From: Streptomyces qaidamensis
GTDB taxonomy: Bacteria > Actinomycetota > Actinomycetes > Streptomycetales > Streptomycetaceae
Direction of reading: 5' to 3'
NCBI RefSeq assembly: GCF_001611795.1
Contig: NZ_CP015098.1
Coordinates: 6,944,001-7,008,000 of the forward strand
DNA: 64,000 bases
Part shown: positions 1 through 8,594 of the stretch, piece by piece
Position numbering within the stretch: position 1 is the stretch's first letter
Layout: every line of letters starts with the position of its first letter
Notes under the pieces: generated by a model
Told to the model about the DNA's origin: nothing
The model's database searches: none
What the model saw: the letters and a program-made list of their open reading frames with translations, nothing else
Program-made: the position numbers and the translations under genes

Positions 1-546
1 CAGCCTGCCGTACGCCCGCACGCGGTCGAGTTCGCCCCGCGCCCTGCCGTCCCGCCAGAACAGCGAGCCGCCCGCGTACCCGCGCTCCACCTGGCCCATG
101 ACGGGGTGCACGGCCACGTTGTCCCAGTGGTCGAGCATGCGCAGGGCGAGTGCGGGACGGTGGGTCTCCCTCGCCCGTTCGCCGGTGAAGGCCGCGTCCC
201 CCAGGCGTACGACATGGAACAGCCCGTACAGCAGTCCGCGTCCGCCGGAGGCGGTGACGGTCGTCGTACCGCGCTCCCGAGCGCAGGTGAAGCCCTCGTC
301 GGCGAGGGACTCCTGACCCTCGGTACCGAGGTCGAGGACCAGGTCGTACGCGTCGTCCGGCACGACGCCCCGCACGACCCGGCCCCCGAACCTCCGGCAG
401 GCCTGAGCCACCTCCCCGTGCACCGTCTCCACCAGCGGAGCCGATCCGCGGATCAGCGTCCTCCGGCTGCCGACCGCGCGGAAGGCGGCGGGCGGCAGCC
501 AGGCCGGGTCGACACCCTCGGGCAGGACGGGTAGAGGAAGCGGCAT
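1..546 (-). CDS. Alpha-glucuronidase (GH67), N-terminal part
   Basis: Partial gene: it starts with ATG at 546 and runs off the left edge, leaving 182 N-terminal residues. The frame has an early GH67-like N-domain (…YDLVLDLG, GGRGLLYGLFHVVRL) followed by the family hallmark LRMLDHWDN and VERGYAGGS. These mark the start of the catalytic TIM barrel of alpha-glucuronidases, which remove (4-O-methyl)glucuronic acid from xylo-oligosaccharides. No signal peptide is visible, in keeping with an intracellular enzyme acting on imported aldouronic acids. It starts 20 bp after the GH92 stop on the same strand, so the two are probably co-transcribed. A G-rich SD-like stretch precedes the ATG. Family assignment is firm; the catalytic acids lie outside the window. 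Confidence 0.85.
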   Translation of the reverse strand, partial: MPLPLPVLPEGVDPAWLPPAAFRAVGSRRTLIRGSAPLVETVHGEVAQACRRFGGRVVRGVVPDDAYDLVLDLGTEGQESLADEGFTCARERGTTTVTASGGRGLLYGLFHVVRLGDAAFTGERARETHRPALALRMLDHWDNVAVHPVMGQVERGYAGGSLFWRDGRARGELDRVRAYGRL

Positions 547-566
547 GGGACCCCCGACTCGGCTGC

Positions 567-3500
567 TCAGGAAAGCAGTTCGACCTCCGCCAGGGTGGCC
601 TCGGCGTCGAGGACCAGGCGGTACCTCTCGTACGTACCCGGCGATCTCACGGTGAACGCGCGGGTCTGCCGGTCCCAGGCGAAGGACTCACCGGAGCGCC
701 GGTCCAGCGTCCGCCAGGTGGTGCCGTCGGAGGAGCCCTGGAGCGTCCAGCCGTCCGGTGCCTCCGCCCGGTCCGCCGACGACGTCAGCGTGTACTGGAC
801 CGCCTGGGCGCCCTTCTGGACCGGCAGGTCCACGGAGGTCACCGCCGCGTCCGTCGCCGACGTGTCGTCGAACAGGGCACCGTCGCCCTCCAGCACGTCC
901 GCGCGGGGCGTCGGCACCTCGTCGTCCCGGGTGATCGACACGGGCGCGGCACGCCCGCCCGTGCCCCAGGACGACGGCCGCGGGCCCATGTCGAACTCAA
1001 GGACACCGCCCTTGGCGACCAGCGCGTGCGGCAAGGAGGTCTTCGACCAGGTCCGGCCGTTGACCTTCAGCCCCTGTACGTAGACGTTCCTCGCGCTGTT
1101 GCGCGGGGCCTTCACCACCAGCTCGCGCCCGTTCTCCAGATGCACGGTCGCCTTCGTGAACAAGGGCGAGCCGATGGCGTACTCGCCGCTGCCCATCACC
1201 AGCGGGTAGAAGCCGAGCGCCGAGAACAGGTACCAGGCGGACTGCTCGCCGTTGTCCTCGTCACCGTGGTAGCCCTGCCCGATCTCGCTGCCGGTGTACA
1301 GCCGGGACAGCACCTCGCGGACGTTCTTCTGCGTCTTCCAGGGCTGCCCGGCCGCGTCGTACATGTACAGGGCGTGGTGGGCGACCTGGTTGGAGTGCCC
1401 GTACATGCCCATCCGCACGTCCCGCGCCTCGGTCATCTCGTGGATGACACCGCCGTAGGAACCGACGAACTCGGGGGAGGCCGTCTCGGGGGTGGAGAGG
1501 TACGCGTCGAGCTTGTCGGCGAGGCCCTTGCGCCCGCCGTAGAGGTTCGCCAGGCCCCGGCTGTCCTGCGGCGCGGTGAAGGCGTACCCCCAGCCGTTGG
1601 TCTCGGTGTAGTCGTGGCCCCACACCCGGGGGTCGTACTTCGAGGACTCCACCCGCCAGTCGCCCTTCGCGTTCCGGCCCTGGAAGAAGCCGGCCTTCGC
1701 GTCGAAGAGGTTCACATAGTCCTGGGCGCGGTCCAGGAAGTACTCCGACTCCTCCTTGTAGCGCCGCTCGCCGGTCTCCTCGTAGAGCTTGCGGCCCATG
1801 CGGGAGATGCCGTAGTCGTTGAGGTAGCCCTCCAGCGCCCAGGACAGGCCCTCGTGCGTCTCGGTGCCCGTGTAGCCGAGGAACGGCGAGGTGGCCATGC
1901 CCTTGCGGCCGACGCCCGGGTTCGGCGGTACGACCGTCGCGTTCTTCACCGCCGCCTCGTACGCCGCCTTCGCGTCGAAGTCGACGCCCTTGACGTACGC
2001 GTCCGCGAACGCCACGTCCGACGACGTTCCCGTCATGAGGTCCGCGTAGCCGGGGGAGGACCAGCGGGAGGTCCAGCCGCCGTCCTTGTACTGCTGCACG
2101 AACCCGTCGGCCAGCTCACCCGCCCGGGACGGGGTCAGCAACGAGTACGCGGGCCAGGTCGTCCGGTACGTGTCCCAGAAGCCGTTGTTGACGTACACCT
2201 TGCCGTCGACGATCTTCGCGCCGGTGTGCGTCGGGGTGTCCGGCTTCGGCATGGAGGAGAAGGGCGAGGCGTACTGGTACGTGCCCCCGACCTTCTCGAA
2301 CCCGGAGTTCGGGTACAGGTACAGCCGGTACAGGCCGGAGTACAGCGTCGTCAGCTGGTCGGGCGTCGCACCCTCGACCTCCACCTTGCCGAGCAGCCGG
2401 TCCCACTGCCGCTGGGCGCTCTTCTTCACCGCCTCGAAGGACCTGCCCTCCGGAATCTCCTGGCGCAGGTTGTCCCTGGCCTGGTCGAGGCTGATCAGCG
2501 AGGTCGCCAGACGCAGGGTGACGGTCCGGTCGTCGGCCTCGAAGCGCAGATGGCCCTTCACCCCGGCCGACGAACCCTCACTCACCGGCTTGTCGAACTC
2601 GCCGTACACGAACAGCCGGGTCGCACCCGTCGACAGCCCGGACTTCACGTCCGAGTAGCCGGTGACGACCCCGTTCTCCTCGTCGAGGGTGAGCCCCGCC
2701 TGGTCCGTCACGTTGTCGAAGAGGACGCTCGCGTCGTCGCCGGGGTAGGTGAAGCGCAGCGCCGCCGCGTGGTCCGTCGGCGCCATCTCGGCCTTCAGCC
2801 CGTTCTCGAACCGCACCCCGTAGTAGTACGGCCGGGCCGTCTCGTTCTCGTGCTTGAAGGCCAGCTCCCGGGCCTCCCGGCCGAGGTCCGGAGTTCCGGA
2901 GGCGATGGACGGCATCACCTGGAAGGTCTGCCGGTCGCCCATCCAGGGACTCGGCTCATGGCTCGCGCTGAACGCCTGGATCGTCGGCAGGTTGTCGGAA
3001 TTGTTGGCTCGCGCGTAGTCGTACAGCCAGCTCAGCGAGCCCGCGTTGGTCACCGGCGTCCAGAAGTTGAAGCCGTGCGGCACCGCCGTCGCCGGGAAGT
3101 TGTTGCCGCGTGAGAAGCCGCCGCTGGAGTTGGTGCCCCGGGTCGTCACCGCGTAGTCCGACAGATGCGCCTTCGGCCGCTCGGGGGTGACGGACTCGAT
3201 GGTCACGTCGTCCAGCCAGCCCCGGAACTTCGCCGGGCCCTCGGGGGAGTCGTACGCGATCAGGATCCGGTCCACGGTCTTCCCGGCCGCGACCGACCCG
3301 ATCCGCGAGGCCACGTCGTTCCACTGGTTGACGTAGAGGATCTTCGCAGCGCCCTGCCCCTGCGGGGTGAGCGGGAAGCCGTGCTGGTCGGTGGCGCGCA
3401 GGTCGCTCAGGTGGGTGCCGTCGGTGAAGGCGAGGTCGACGGAGACGTTCGTGGCGTCGTAGTCGAGGTCGCCGTCCGCCATCGACGGGAAGATCCGGTA

Positions 3501-4364
3501 GGCCAGCCGCGTGTTCCGGCCGACGGCCACGTTCACGTCGAAGACCTTGTTGTACGAGTACGCCCGCCCGTCGGCGGTGTGCCGGCCGGCGTAACGCAGG
3601 GCCCGTTTCCCGGTGAACCCGGCGCCCGCCTTGGCGGTGGGGGAGCCGCTCGGGCCGCGGTCGACCAGGGAGAGCATGTCCTGCGGGACCGGCCCTTCGC
3701 CGCCGCCCGTGGACAGCTGGAGGTCGGCGAGCTGGAGGATGCCGCCGCCGTTGTTCCGGGTGACGTCCAGCCGGAAGTGCCGGTACTCGCCGGGTTCGGC
3801 GAGCTCGTACGTCGTCGTCCGGAACCGCTCGGAGAAGGACTCGCCGGAGCGGGCGTCCAGGGTCTTCCAGTCCTTGCCGTCGGCGGAGCCCTTCAGGGTC
3901 CAGTCCTTCGGGTCGCGCTCGTCGTGGTCGTTGGCCGACGTCAGTGCGTAACGCGCCAGTCTGATGGGTTTGTCCAGGTCGAACTCGGCCCAGCCGGTGG
4001 GCTGGAAGGTGAGCCACTTGGTGCTCGGTTCACCGTCGACGAGGTTCTCCTTCACCTCACCGCCGCCCGTGTTCTCGGCACTGGCCCGGACATCGGTGAC
4101 CTGGTCGGTCACGTTGCCCGGTATGCCGCTGCTGTAGCCGCCGTCCACGCCCGAGGCGCGCTTGCCCCCGTCGGGGCCGGTGTCGACGGTGTTCGACCAG
4201 TCCGGAACAGGGTCGTCCGCCTCGAACGAGGACGCGAACCCCCGATCGGGTTTCCCGGGGGCCTGCGGCAGTGCGACCACAACGCCCTGCGAACCCAGGG
4301 CCAAAGCAAAGGCGGTCGCCGACACGACCACCGAACCCCATCTGTGCCGAGCTTTCCGCTGCAT
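567..4364 (-). CDS. Secreted GH92 alpha-mannosidase with two discoidin-like domains
   Basis: 1265 aa. It probably trims alpha-mannosyl residues from N-glycans, yeast mannan or mannoproteins outside the cell. Residues 1-33 form a Sec signal peptide (basic start, hydrophobic core). An F5/8C-like carbohydrate-binding domain follows (about 55-190, with ENLVDGEPSTKWL and WTLKGSADGKDW), then the GH92 N-domain and the (alpha/alpha)6 catalytic domain with YGHSNQVAHH (about 991) and GDEDNGEQSAW (about 1034). GH92 enzymes are Ca2+-dependent inverting mannosidases. The C-terminus repeats the discoidin motif (WTLQGSSDGTTW). Start chosen at ATG 4364, because GGGAGGG lies 10 nt upstream and the signal peptide begins there; the frame stays open to 4619. 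Linkage specificity (1,2 / 1,3 / 1,6) cannot be read from the sequence. Confidence 0.92.
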   Translation of the reverse strand: MQRKARHRWGSVVVSATAFALALGSQGVVVALPQAPGKPDRGFASSFEADDPVPDWSNTVDTGPDGGKRASGVDGGYSSGIPGNVTDQVTDVRASAENTGGGEVKENLVDGEPSTKWLTFQPTGWAEFDLDKPIRLARYALTSANDHDERDPKDWTLKGSADGKDWKTLDARSGESFSERFRTTTYELAEPGEYRHFRLDVTRNNGGGILQLADLQLSTGGGEGPVPQDMLSLVDRGPSGSPTAKAGAGFTGKRALRYAGRHTADGRAYSYNKVFDVNVAVGRNTRLAYRIFPSMADGDLDYDATNVSVDLAFTDGTHLSDLRATDQHGFPLTPQGQGAAKILYVNQWNDVASRIGSVAAGKTVDRILIAYDSPEGPAKFRGWLDDVTIESVTPERPKAHLSDYAVTTRGTNSSGGFSRGNNFPATAVPHGFNFWTPVTNAGSLSWLYDYARANNSDNLPTIQAFSASHEPSPWMGDRQTFQVMPSIASGTPDLGREARELAFKHENETARPYYYGVRFENGLKAEMAPTDHAAALRFTYPGDDASVLFDNVTDQAGLTLDEENGVVTGYSDVKSGLSTGATRLFVYGEFDKPVSEGSSAGVKGHLRFEADDRTVTLRLATSLISLDQARDNLRQEIPEGRSFEAVKKSAQRQWDRLLGKVEVEGATPDQLTTLYSGLYRLYLYPNSGFEKVGGTYQYASPFSSMPKPDTPTHTGAKIVDGKVYVNNGFWDTYRTTWPAYSLLTPSRAGELADGFVQQYKDGGWTSRWSSPGYADLMTGTSSDVAFADAYVKGVDFDAKAAYEAAVKNATVVPPNPGVGRKGMATSPFLGYTGTETHEGLSWALEGYLNDYGISRMGRKLYEETGERRYKEESEYFLDRAQDYVNLFDAKAGFFQGRNAKGDWRVESSKYDPRVWGHDYTETNGWGYAFTAPQDSRGLANLYGGRKGLADKLDAYLSTPETASPEFVGSYGGVIHEMTEARDVRMGMYGHSNQVAHHALYMYDAAGQPWKTQKNVREVLSRLYTGSEIGQGYHGDEDNGEQSAWYLFSALGFYPLVMGSGEYAIGSPLFTKATVHLENGRELVVKAPRNSARNVYVQGLKVNGRTWSKTSLPHALVAKGGVLEFDMGPRPSSWGTGGRAAPVSITRDDEVPTPRADVLEGDGALFDDTSATDAAVTSVDLPVQKGAQAVQYTLTSSADRAEAPDGWTLQGSSDGTTWRTLDRRSGESFAWDRQTRAFTVRSPGTYERYRLVLDAEATLAEVELLS

Positions 4365-4389
4365 CAACGGGTACCCTCCCTGCGCAGTG

Positions 4390-4401
4390 GACAACGTTGT
4401 C
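4390..4401. promoter_or_regulatory. 12-bp perfect palindrome, candidate LacI-family operator for GH92
   Basis: GACAACGTTGTC is a perfect palindrome with a central CG, 26 bp upstream of the GH92 start. This is typical of LacI/GalR-family operators controlling secreted glycosidases in Streptomyces. The regulator is not encoded next to it. The rest of the 4365-4746 intergenic region holds a candidate dre site and the two divergent promoters; nothing else is recognisable. Confidence 0.6.
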
Positions 4402-4591
4402 ACCATCAATGCGCAAGGACCAGTAGTTGCCCAAGTGGCGGGGAGTGTCAAGGGTGTTGCCTGTGGCATTCGGGCGTGGTGACCGGGATATTTCCGGCGG
4501 AGCGCCCACAGGTCACTCATACTTCCGCGAGGTCTCAACTCGGATAAGACCCACGGCCAACCTTGCGTTCGATCTTGATCCGCCGGCGGGA

Positions 4592-4607
4592 AGTGGACTA
4601 TACCTGT
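4592..4607. promoter_or_regulatory. Candidate DasR-responsive element (dre) upstream of ngcE
   Basis: AGTGGACTATACCTGT matches 12 of 16 positions of the DasR consensus AGTGGTCTAGACCACT (consensus recalled from the literature). It lies about 140 bp upstream of ngcE. DasR is the GlcNAc-responsive GntR repressor that controls chitin and GlcNAc uptake in Streptomyces, so the position makes biological sense. Binding is inferred. Confidence 0.5.
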
Positions 4608-4746
4608 CGGACGCTTCACACGATCCGCACTTCAGCGCCTGCACGTCACCACCCGCACTTTCCTGCACGACCCAGCTTGACCCGATCGCGGTGCCGGGGA
4701 GGATCCGGTTCACCGCCTGAGTCCTGGAGAAGGCGAGGACTTGAGC

Positions 4747-6201
4747 ATGGGATCCACTTCCGCCGAGAACCACGGCACCGAGGGTGTCGGCCGCCGTGAT
4801 CTGATCAAACGGTCTGCCGCGCTCGGGCTGATCTCCGTACCCACCATGAGCTTCCTGTCCGCGTGCGCCAGCAGCGGCGGCGACGACAGCGGGGACAAGG
4901 CCAAGGCCGGCAAGAAGACCGCGAAGAACCCGCTCGCCGTCAACGACACGGCCGGTATGGAATTCGTCCTGTTCGACGGCGGCTTCGGCAAGGAGTACGC
5001 CGAGGACGCCGTGAAGATCTACGAGAAGAACTTCCCCCAGGTGAAGGTGAAGTTCTCCGCCACCCAGAAGATCCAGTCCACCCTCCAGCCCCGCTTCAAC
5101 CAGGGCACCCCGCCGGACCTCATCGACAACTCCGGCGCCGAGCAGATGGACATGGGCGTCCTGGTCGGCAAGAACCAGCTCACCGACCTCACCCCGCTGC
5201 TGGACGCGCCCTCCTACGACGACCCGGACAAGAAGGTCCGCGACACGCTGCGCCCCGGCATCGTGGAGATGGGCCAGTTCGACGGCGAGAAGGTCTGGAT
5301 CCTCTACTACGCCTACACGGTCTACGGCGTCTGGTACTCGCAGAAGGCCCTGGACTCGCTCGACGAGCAGTACCCCGAGACCTGGGACCAGATGCTCGCC
5401 GTCTGCGCGAAGGCCAAGAAGAAGGGTATGGCGGGCTGGACGTACGCGGGCAAGTACCCGTACTACCTCCCCTTCTCGCTCTACCCGATGATCGGCAAGG
5501 TCGGCGGCCGGGAGGTCCTCGACGCGATCGACAACCTGGAGCCGAACGCCTGGAAGCACCCGGCCGTCAAGGCCTGCTTCGACGCGTACTACGAGCTCTA
5601 CAAGAAGGGTTACGTCCTCAAGGGCACCCCGGGCCTGGACCACATCCAGTCACAGACCGCGTGGGCCGAGGGCAAGGCGCTGTTCATCCCGAACGGCTCC
5701 TGGGTGGAGAACGAGTCGGCCAACGTCATCCCCGACGGCTTCGACCTGGCCGTCTCCGCGCCCACCGGCCTCGACTCCTCCGACAAGATGCCCTTCGGCA
5801 CCATCTGGGCCTCCGGCGGCGAGCCCTTCATCGTCCCGGCCAAGGCCAAGAACGCCGCCGGCGGCATGGAGCAGCTGCGCATCATGCTCAGCGAGGCCTC
5901 CTCCAAGAACTTCACCGGAAAGGTGAAGTCGCTGACCGCGTACAACGGCGGCACCGACGGCATCGCCCTCACCCCCGGACTGAAATCCGGCGTCGCGGCG
6001 CTGGACAAGGCCGGCGAGAACGTGGTGAATCCCCGTCTGCAGGACTGGTATGTGCAGTTGCAGAAGGAGAAGATCGGCGTCTCCGGCCTGGGCGAGATGA
6101 TGGCCGGCCGCCTGACCCCGGCCGAGGCCATCAAGAAGATCCAGGCCTTCGCCGACGAAACCGCCAAGGACGACTCCATCAAGCACTACAAGCACCAGTA
6201 A
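4747..6201 (+). CDS. ngcE: NgcE, N-acetylglucosamine/chitobiose-binding lipoprotein
   Basis: 484 aa. Extracytoplasmic solute-binding protein of a CUT1-type ABC importer for N-acetylglucosamine and N,N'-diacetylchitobiose. The N-terminus has a twin-arginine motif (GRRDLIKRS) and a lipobox LSAC, so it is a Tat-exported lipoprotein. The body has the SBP family-1 fold (periodic Trp/Tyr, WYSQKALDSL, GSWVENE near the C-lobe). Start: ATG 4747 is preceded by GAGGA at 8 nt; an in-frame TTG at 4741 is the alternative. It heads a three-gene operon with two permeases and no ATPase gene; such transporters in Streptomyces share the ATPase MsiK encoded elsewhere. Identification rests on close resemblance to the NgcE family and on synteny with S. 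coelicolor SCO6005 (recalled). Confidence 0.9.
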   Translation: MGSTSAENHGTEGVGRRDLIKRSAALGLISVPTMSFLSACASSGGDDSGDKAKAGKKTAKNPLAVNDTAGMEFVLFDGGFGKEYAEDAVKIYEKNFPQVKVKFSATQKIQSTLQPRFNQGTPPDLIDNSGAEQMDMGVLVGKNQLTDLTPLLDAPSYDDPDKKVRDTLRPGIVEMGQFDGEKVWILYYAYTVYGVWYSQKALDSLDEQYPETWDQMLAVCAKAKKKGMAGWTYAGKYPYYLPFSLYPMIGKVGGREVLDAIDNLEPNAWKHPAVKACFDAYYELYKKGYVLKGTPGLDHIQSQTAWAEGKALFIPNGSWVENESANVIPDGFDLAVSAPTGLDSSDKMPFGTIWASGGEPFIVPAKAKNAAGGMEQLRIMLSEASSKNFTGKVKSLTAYNGGTDGIALTPGLKSGVAALDKAGENVVNPRLQDWYVQLQKEKIGVSGLGEMMAGRLTPAEAIKKIQAFADETAKDDSIKHYKHQ

Positions 6202-6245
6202 CGGCACTGGAAAACCCAAATTCCGCACACGGCACCGGAGTGGCG

Positions 6246-7172
6246 ATGCAGCACGGCAAGTACCGGTTCATCGTGGGCTTCCTGGCGTTGCCCCTGGGAC
6301 TGTACGCGCTCTTCGTGATCTGGCCGTTCATCCAGTCCATCTATTACTCGTTCACGGACTGGACCGGCCTGAGCCCCGAATTCAAGATGGTCGGTTTCGA
6401 CAACTACAGCCGGATGCTCGACGACGACATCTTCTGGAAGTCGTTGCAGCACAGCCTGCTGTTCGCCCTCCTGCTGCCGGTGGTGACGATCGGCCTCGCG
6501 CTGTTCTTCGCCTTCATGATCAACGTGGGCGGCAGAAAGAGAAAGAACGGCCCGGTGATCACCGGTGTCCGCGGCTCCTCCTTCTACAAGATCGTCTACT
6601 TCTTCCCGCAGGTCCTCTCGATCGCCATCGTCGCGCTGCTGTTCGCGTTCGCGTACAACCCGGACAGCGGCGCGCTCAACTCGCTCCTGCGCGGCATCGG
6701 CCTGGACCACGTCCAGCCCCTGTGGCTGGGCGACCCCGATCTGGCCCTCTGGGCGGTGATGGCGGTCCTCGTCTGGTCGACGGTCGGCTTCTTCGTCGTC
6801 CTCTTCTCCGCGGGCATGGCCTCCATCCCGGCGGAGATGTACGAGGCCGCGCTCCTGGACGGCGCGAACCGCGTCACCACGTTCTTCCGGGTCACCCTGC
6901 CCCTCCTCTGGGACACGGTGCAGTCCGGCTGGGTCTACATGGGCATCCTCGCCCTGGGCGCCGAGTCGTTCGCGGTCGTGCAGATCATGACGACCGGGCC
7001 GGGCGGTCCCGACTACTCGACCACCGTCATGGTCCTGTACGTGTACCAGAAGGCGTTCCGTGACGGGCAGGCCGCCTACGCCACCACCATCGGTGTCGCC
7101 CTGCTCGTCGTCACGCTGGCCTTCGCCGCCGTGGTGATGCGGCTGGGCCGTCGCGAGCGGCTGGAGTACTGA
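6246..7172 (+). CDS. ngcF: NgcF, sugar ABC transporter permease
   Basis: 308 aa inner-membrane permease with about six TM helices; the first is FLALPLGLYALFVIWPF. The ATPase-docking EAA loop is clear at about residue 199 (EAALLDGANRVTTFFRVTLP). It pairs with NgcG to form the channel for GlcNAc/chitobiose. Start: ATG 6246 has GGAG 5 nt upstream; an in-frame GTG at 6240 overlaps that SD and is less likely. It follows ngcE by 44 bp and precedes ngcG by 3 bp, so all three are one transcription unit. Confidence 0.9.
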   Translation: MQHGKYRFIVGFLALPLGLYALFVIWPFIQSIYYSFTDWTGLSPEFKMVGFDNYSRMLDDDIFWKSLQHSLLFALLLPVVTIGLALFFAFMINVGGRKRKNGPVITGVRGSSFYKIVYFFPQVLSIAIVALLFAFAYNPDSGALNSLLRGIGLDHVQPLWLGDPDLALWAVMAVLVWSTVGFFVVLFSAGMASIPAEMYEAALLDGANRVTTFFRVTLPLLWDTVQSGWVYMGILALGAESFAVVQIMTTGPGGPDYSTTVMVLYVYQKAFRDGQAAYATTIGVALLVVTLAFAAVVMRLGRRERLEY

Positions 7173-7175
7173 CCG

Positions 7176-8099
7176 ATGAAGACGACCGAAACCCCCGCGC
7201 CGCTCCCGGCCGAGTCCGGAGCCCCGGTCACCAAGACGGACGTCCGGCCGCCGCCCCCCGTGAAGGAGAAGAAGGAGGGCACGGTCCTCAACGTCTTCTC
7301 CCACGGCGTCCTGGTCATCTGGGCGTTCATGGTGGTCATGCCGCTGCTCTGGGCGGTCATGACGTCCTTCAAGGACGACCGCTCGATCTTCAGCTCCCCC
7401 TGGTCGCTCCCGGACTCCCTGCACTTCGACAACTGGTCGCGGGCGTGGACCCAGGCCAACATGAGCGACTACTTCCTCAACACGGTCCTCGTGGTGGGCG
7501 GCTCACTCATCGGCACCCTGGTCCTCGGCTCCATGGCGGCCTACGTCCTGGCCCGCTTCGACTTCCCGGGCAACCGTTTCATCTACTACCTGTTCATCGG
7601 CGGCATGAGCTTCCCGATCATGCTCGCGCTGGTCCCGCTGTTCTACGTCGTGAACAACATGGGCCTGTTGAACACCATTCACGGCCTGATCCTGGTCTAC
7701 ATCGCCTACTCGCTGCCGTTCACCGTGTTCTTCCTGACGGCGTTCTTCCGCACGCTGCCGACGTCGATCGCCGAGGCGGCGTTCGTCGACGGGGCCTCCC
7801 ACAGCCGCACGTTCTTCCAGATCATGCTGCCCATGGCCAAGCCGGGCCTGATCAGCGTCGGCATCTTCAACTTCCTGGGGCAGTGGAACCAGTACATGCT
7901 GCCGACGGTCCTCAACACCGACCCCGACAAGCGGGTCCTCACGCAGGGTCTGGTGCAGCTGGCGGTCAGCCAGGGGTACAAGGGCGACTGGTCGGGCCTG
8001 TTCGCGGGTCTGGTCATGGCGATGCTGCCGGTGCTCGCCGCGTACATCGTCTTCCAGCGGCAGGTGGTGCAGGGGCTCACGGCTGGTGCGCTGAAGTAA
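7176..8099 (+). CDS. ngcG: NgcG, sugar ABC transporter permease
   Basis: 307 aa, MalG-type permease. A Pro-rich cytoplasmic N-tail of about 40 residues comes before six TM helices. The EAA loop is IAEAAFVDGASHSRTFFQIMLP at about residue 198. It is the second half of the membrane channel with NgcF, whose stop is only 3 bp upstream (translational coupling likely). It is the last gene of the ngc operon; a GC-rich hairpin follows 58 bp after the stop. Confidence 0.9.
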   Translation: MKTTETPAPLPAESGAPVTKTDVRPPPPVKEKKEGTVLNVFSHGVLVIWAFMVVMPLLWAVMTSFKDDRSIFSSPWSLPDSLHFDNWSRAWTQANMSDYFLNTVLVVGGSLIGTLVLGSMAAYVLARFDFPGNRFIYYLFIGGMSFPIMLALVPLFYVVNNMGLLNTIHGLILVYIAYSLPFTVFFLTAFFRTLPTSIAEAAFVDGASHSRTFFQIMLPMAKPGLISVGIFNFLGQWNQYMLPTVLNTDPDKRVLTQGLVQLAVSQGYKGDWSGLFAGLVMAMLPVLAAYIVFQRQVVQGLTAGALK

Positions 8100-8154
8100 G
8101 CCCGGGCCGGTTGAGCAACTGCAGGATGGGTCCGCAACCCGGCGGCGCGGGGTG

Positions 8155-8397
8155 CCTCCCCCAAGCTCTCGGCTTCGCTCGAGCAGGGGGGACCCCCACG
8201 CCCCCAGCGGCACGCATGCCCGCAGGCTGAGCGGACCCGCACCCGCCGGACGGCGCAAGGGGACGTGTCGGGGGGTGTCCGCCCGCAGCGGTTGGCGCGT
8301 CAACGGGGAGCCGGTCGGCGTCCGACCCCATCGCGCCGTTCCGAGGACGGACGCCCCGGCGCGGCCCCGACTCACCCACCGGCGGAAGGCGAAAGCG
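8155..8397 (+). repeat. Dispersed intergenic repeat, copy A
   Basis: This block is found again in reverse orientation at 17083-17329. Shared blocks in order are CCTCCCCCAAGCTCTCGGCT, CAGCGGCACGCATGCCCGCAG, CGGTTGGCGCGTCAACGG and CCCATCGCGCCGTTCCGAGG, with diverged spacers. It fills half of the 495-bp gap 8100-8594. It has no plausible codon structure and starts with a terminator-like hairpin. The rest of the gap (8398-8594) ends in the rok7B7 promoter region, with TTGACG at 8501. Confidence 0.8.
8158..8190 (+). terminator. Hairpin after ngcG
   Basis: CCCCC-AAGCTC … GAGC-AGGGGG around a GGCTTCGC loop forms a strong stem without a clear U-tract, as is common for Streptomyces terminators. It is the first part of the dispersed repeat that continues to 8397. 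Confidence 0.55.
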
Positions 8398-8594
8398 CGT
8401 ACCCCCCCAACAGCCACACAGGCCGCCGCAGGCAGAAAGCGCGTACCCCCACATAGCGCTCCGCGACCGCCCGCACACACCGCGGAATCAGTTCAACCTC
8501 TTGACGGGAGGCAACCCGAACGGCTCAGCTTAGAGTTCACTAGTTGGACATAGACGGGGTCTCATCGAAGCGGCCCCGTGCGCAGGAGGTCGTC

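Noticed and set aside
1026..3113. 695-codon open frame antisense to the GH92 gene
   Set aside because: Arg/Val/Gly-rich pseudo-protein without motifs or SD; a by-product of GC-rich third positions. The same holds for long antisense frames opposite dxs, fad, xyl and the beta-mannosidase.
4365..4619. Upstream extension of the GH92 reading frame
   Set aside because: It contains the operator palindrome and no SD or signal peptide; ATG 4364 with GGGAGGG is far better.
8398..8594. Small gene between repeat A and rok7B7
   Set aside because: Only Arg/Pro-rich frames without SD that read through the repeat.
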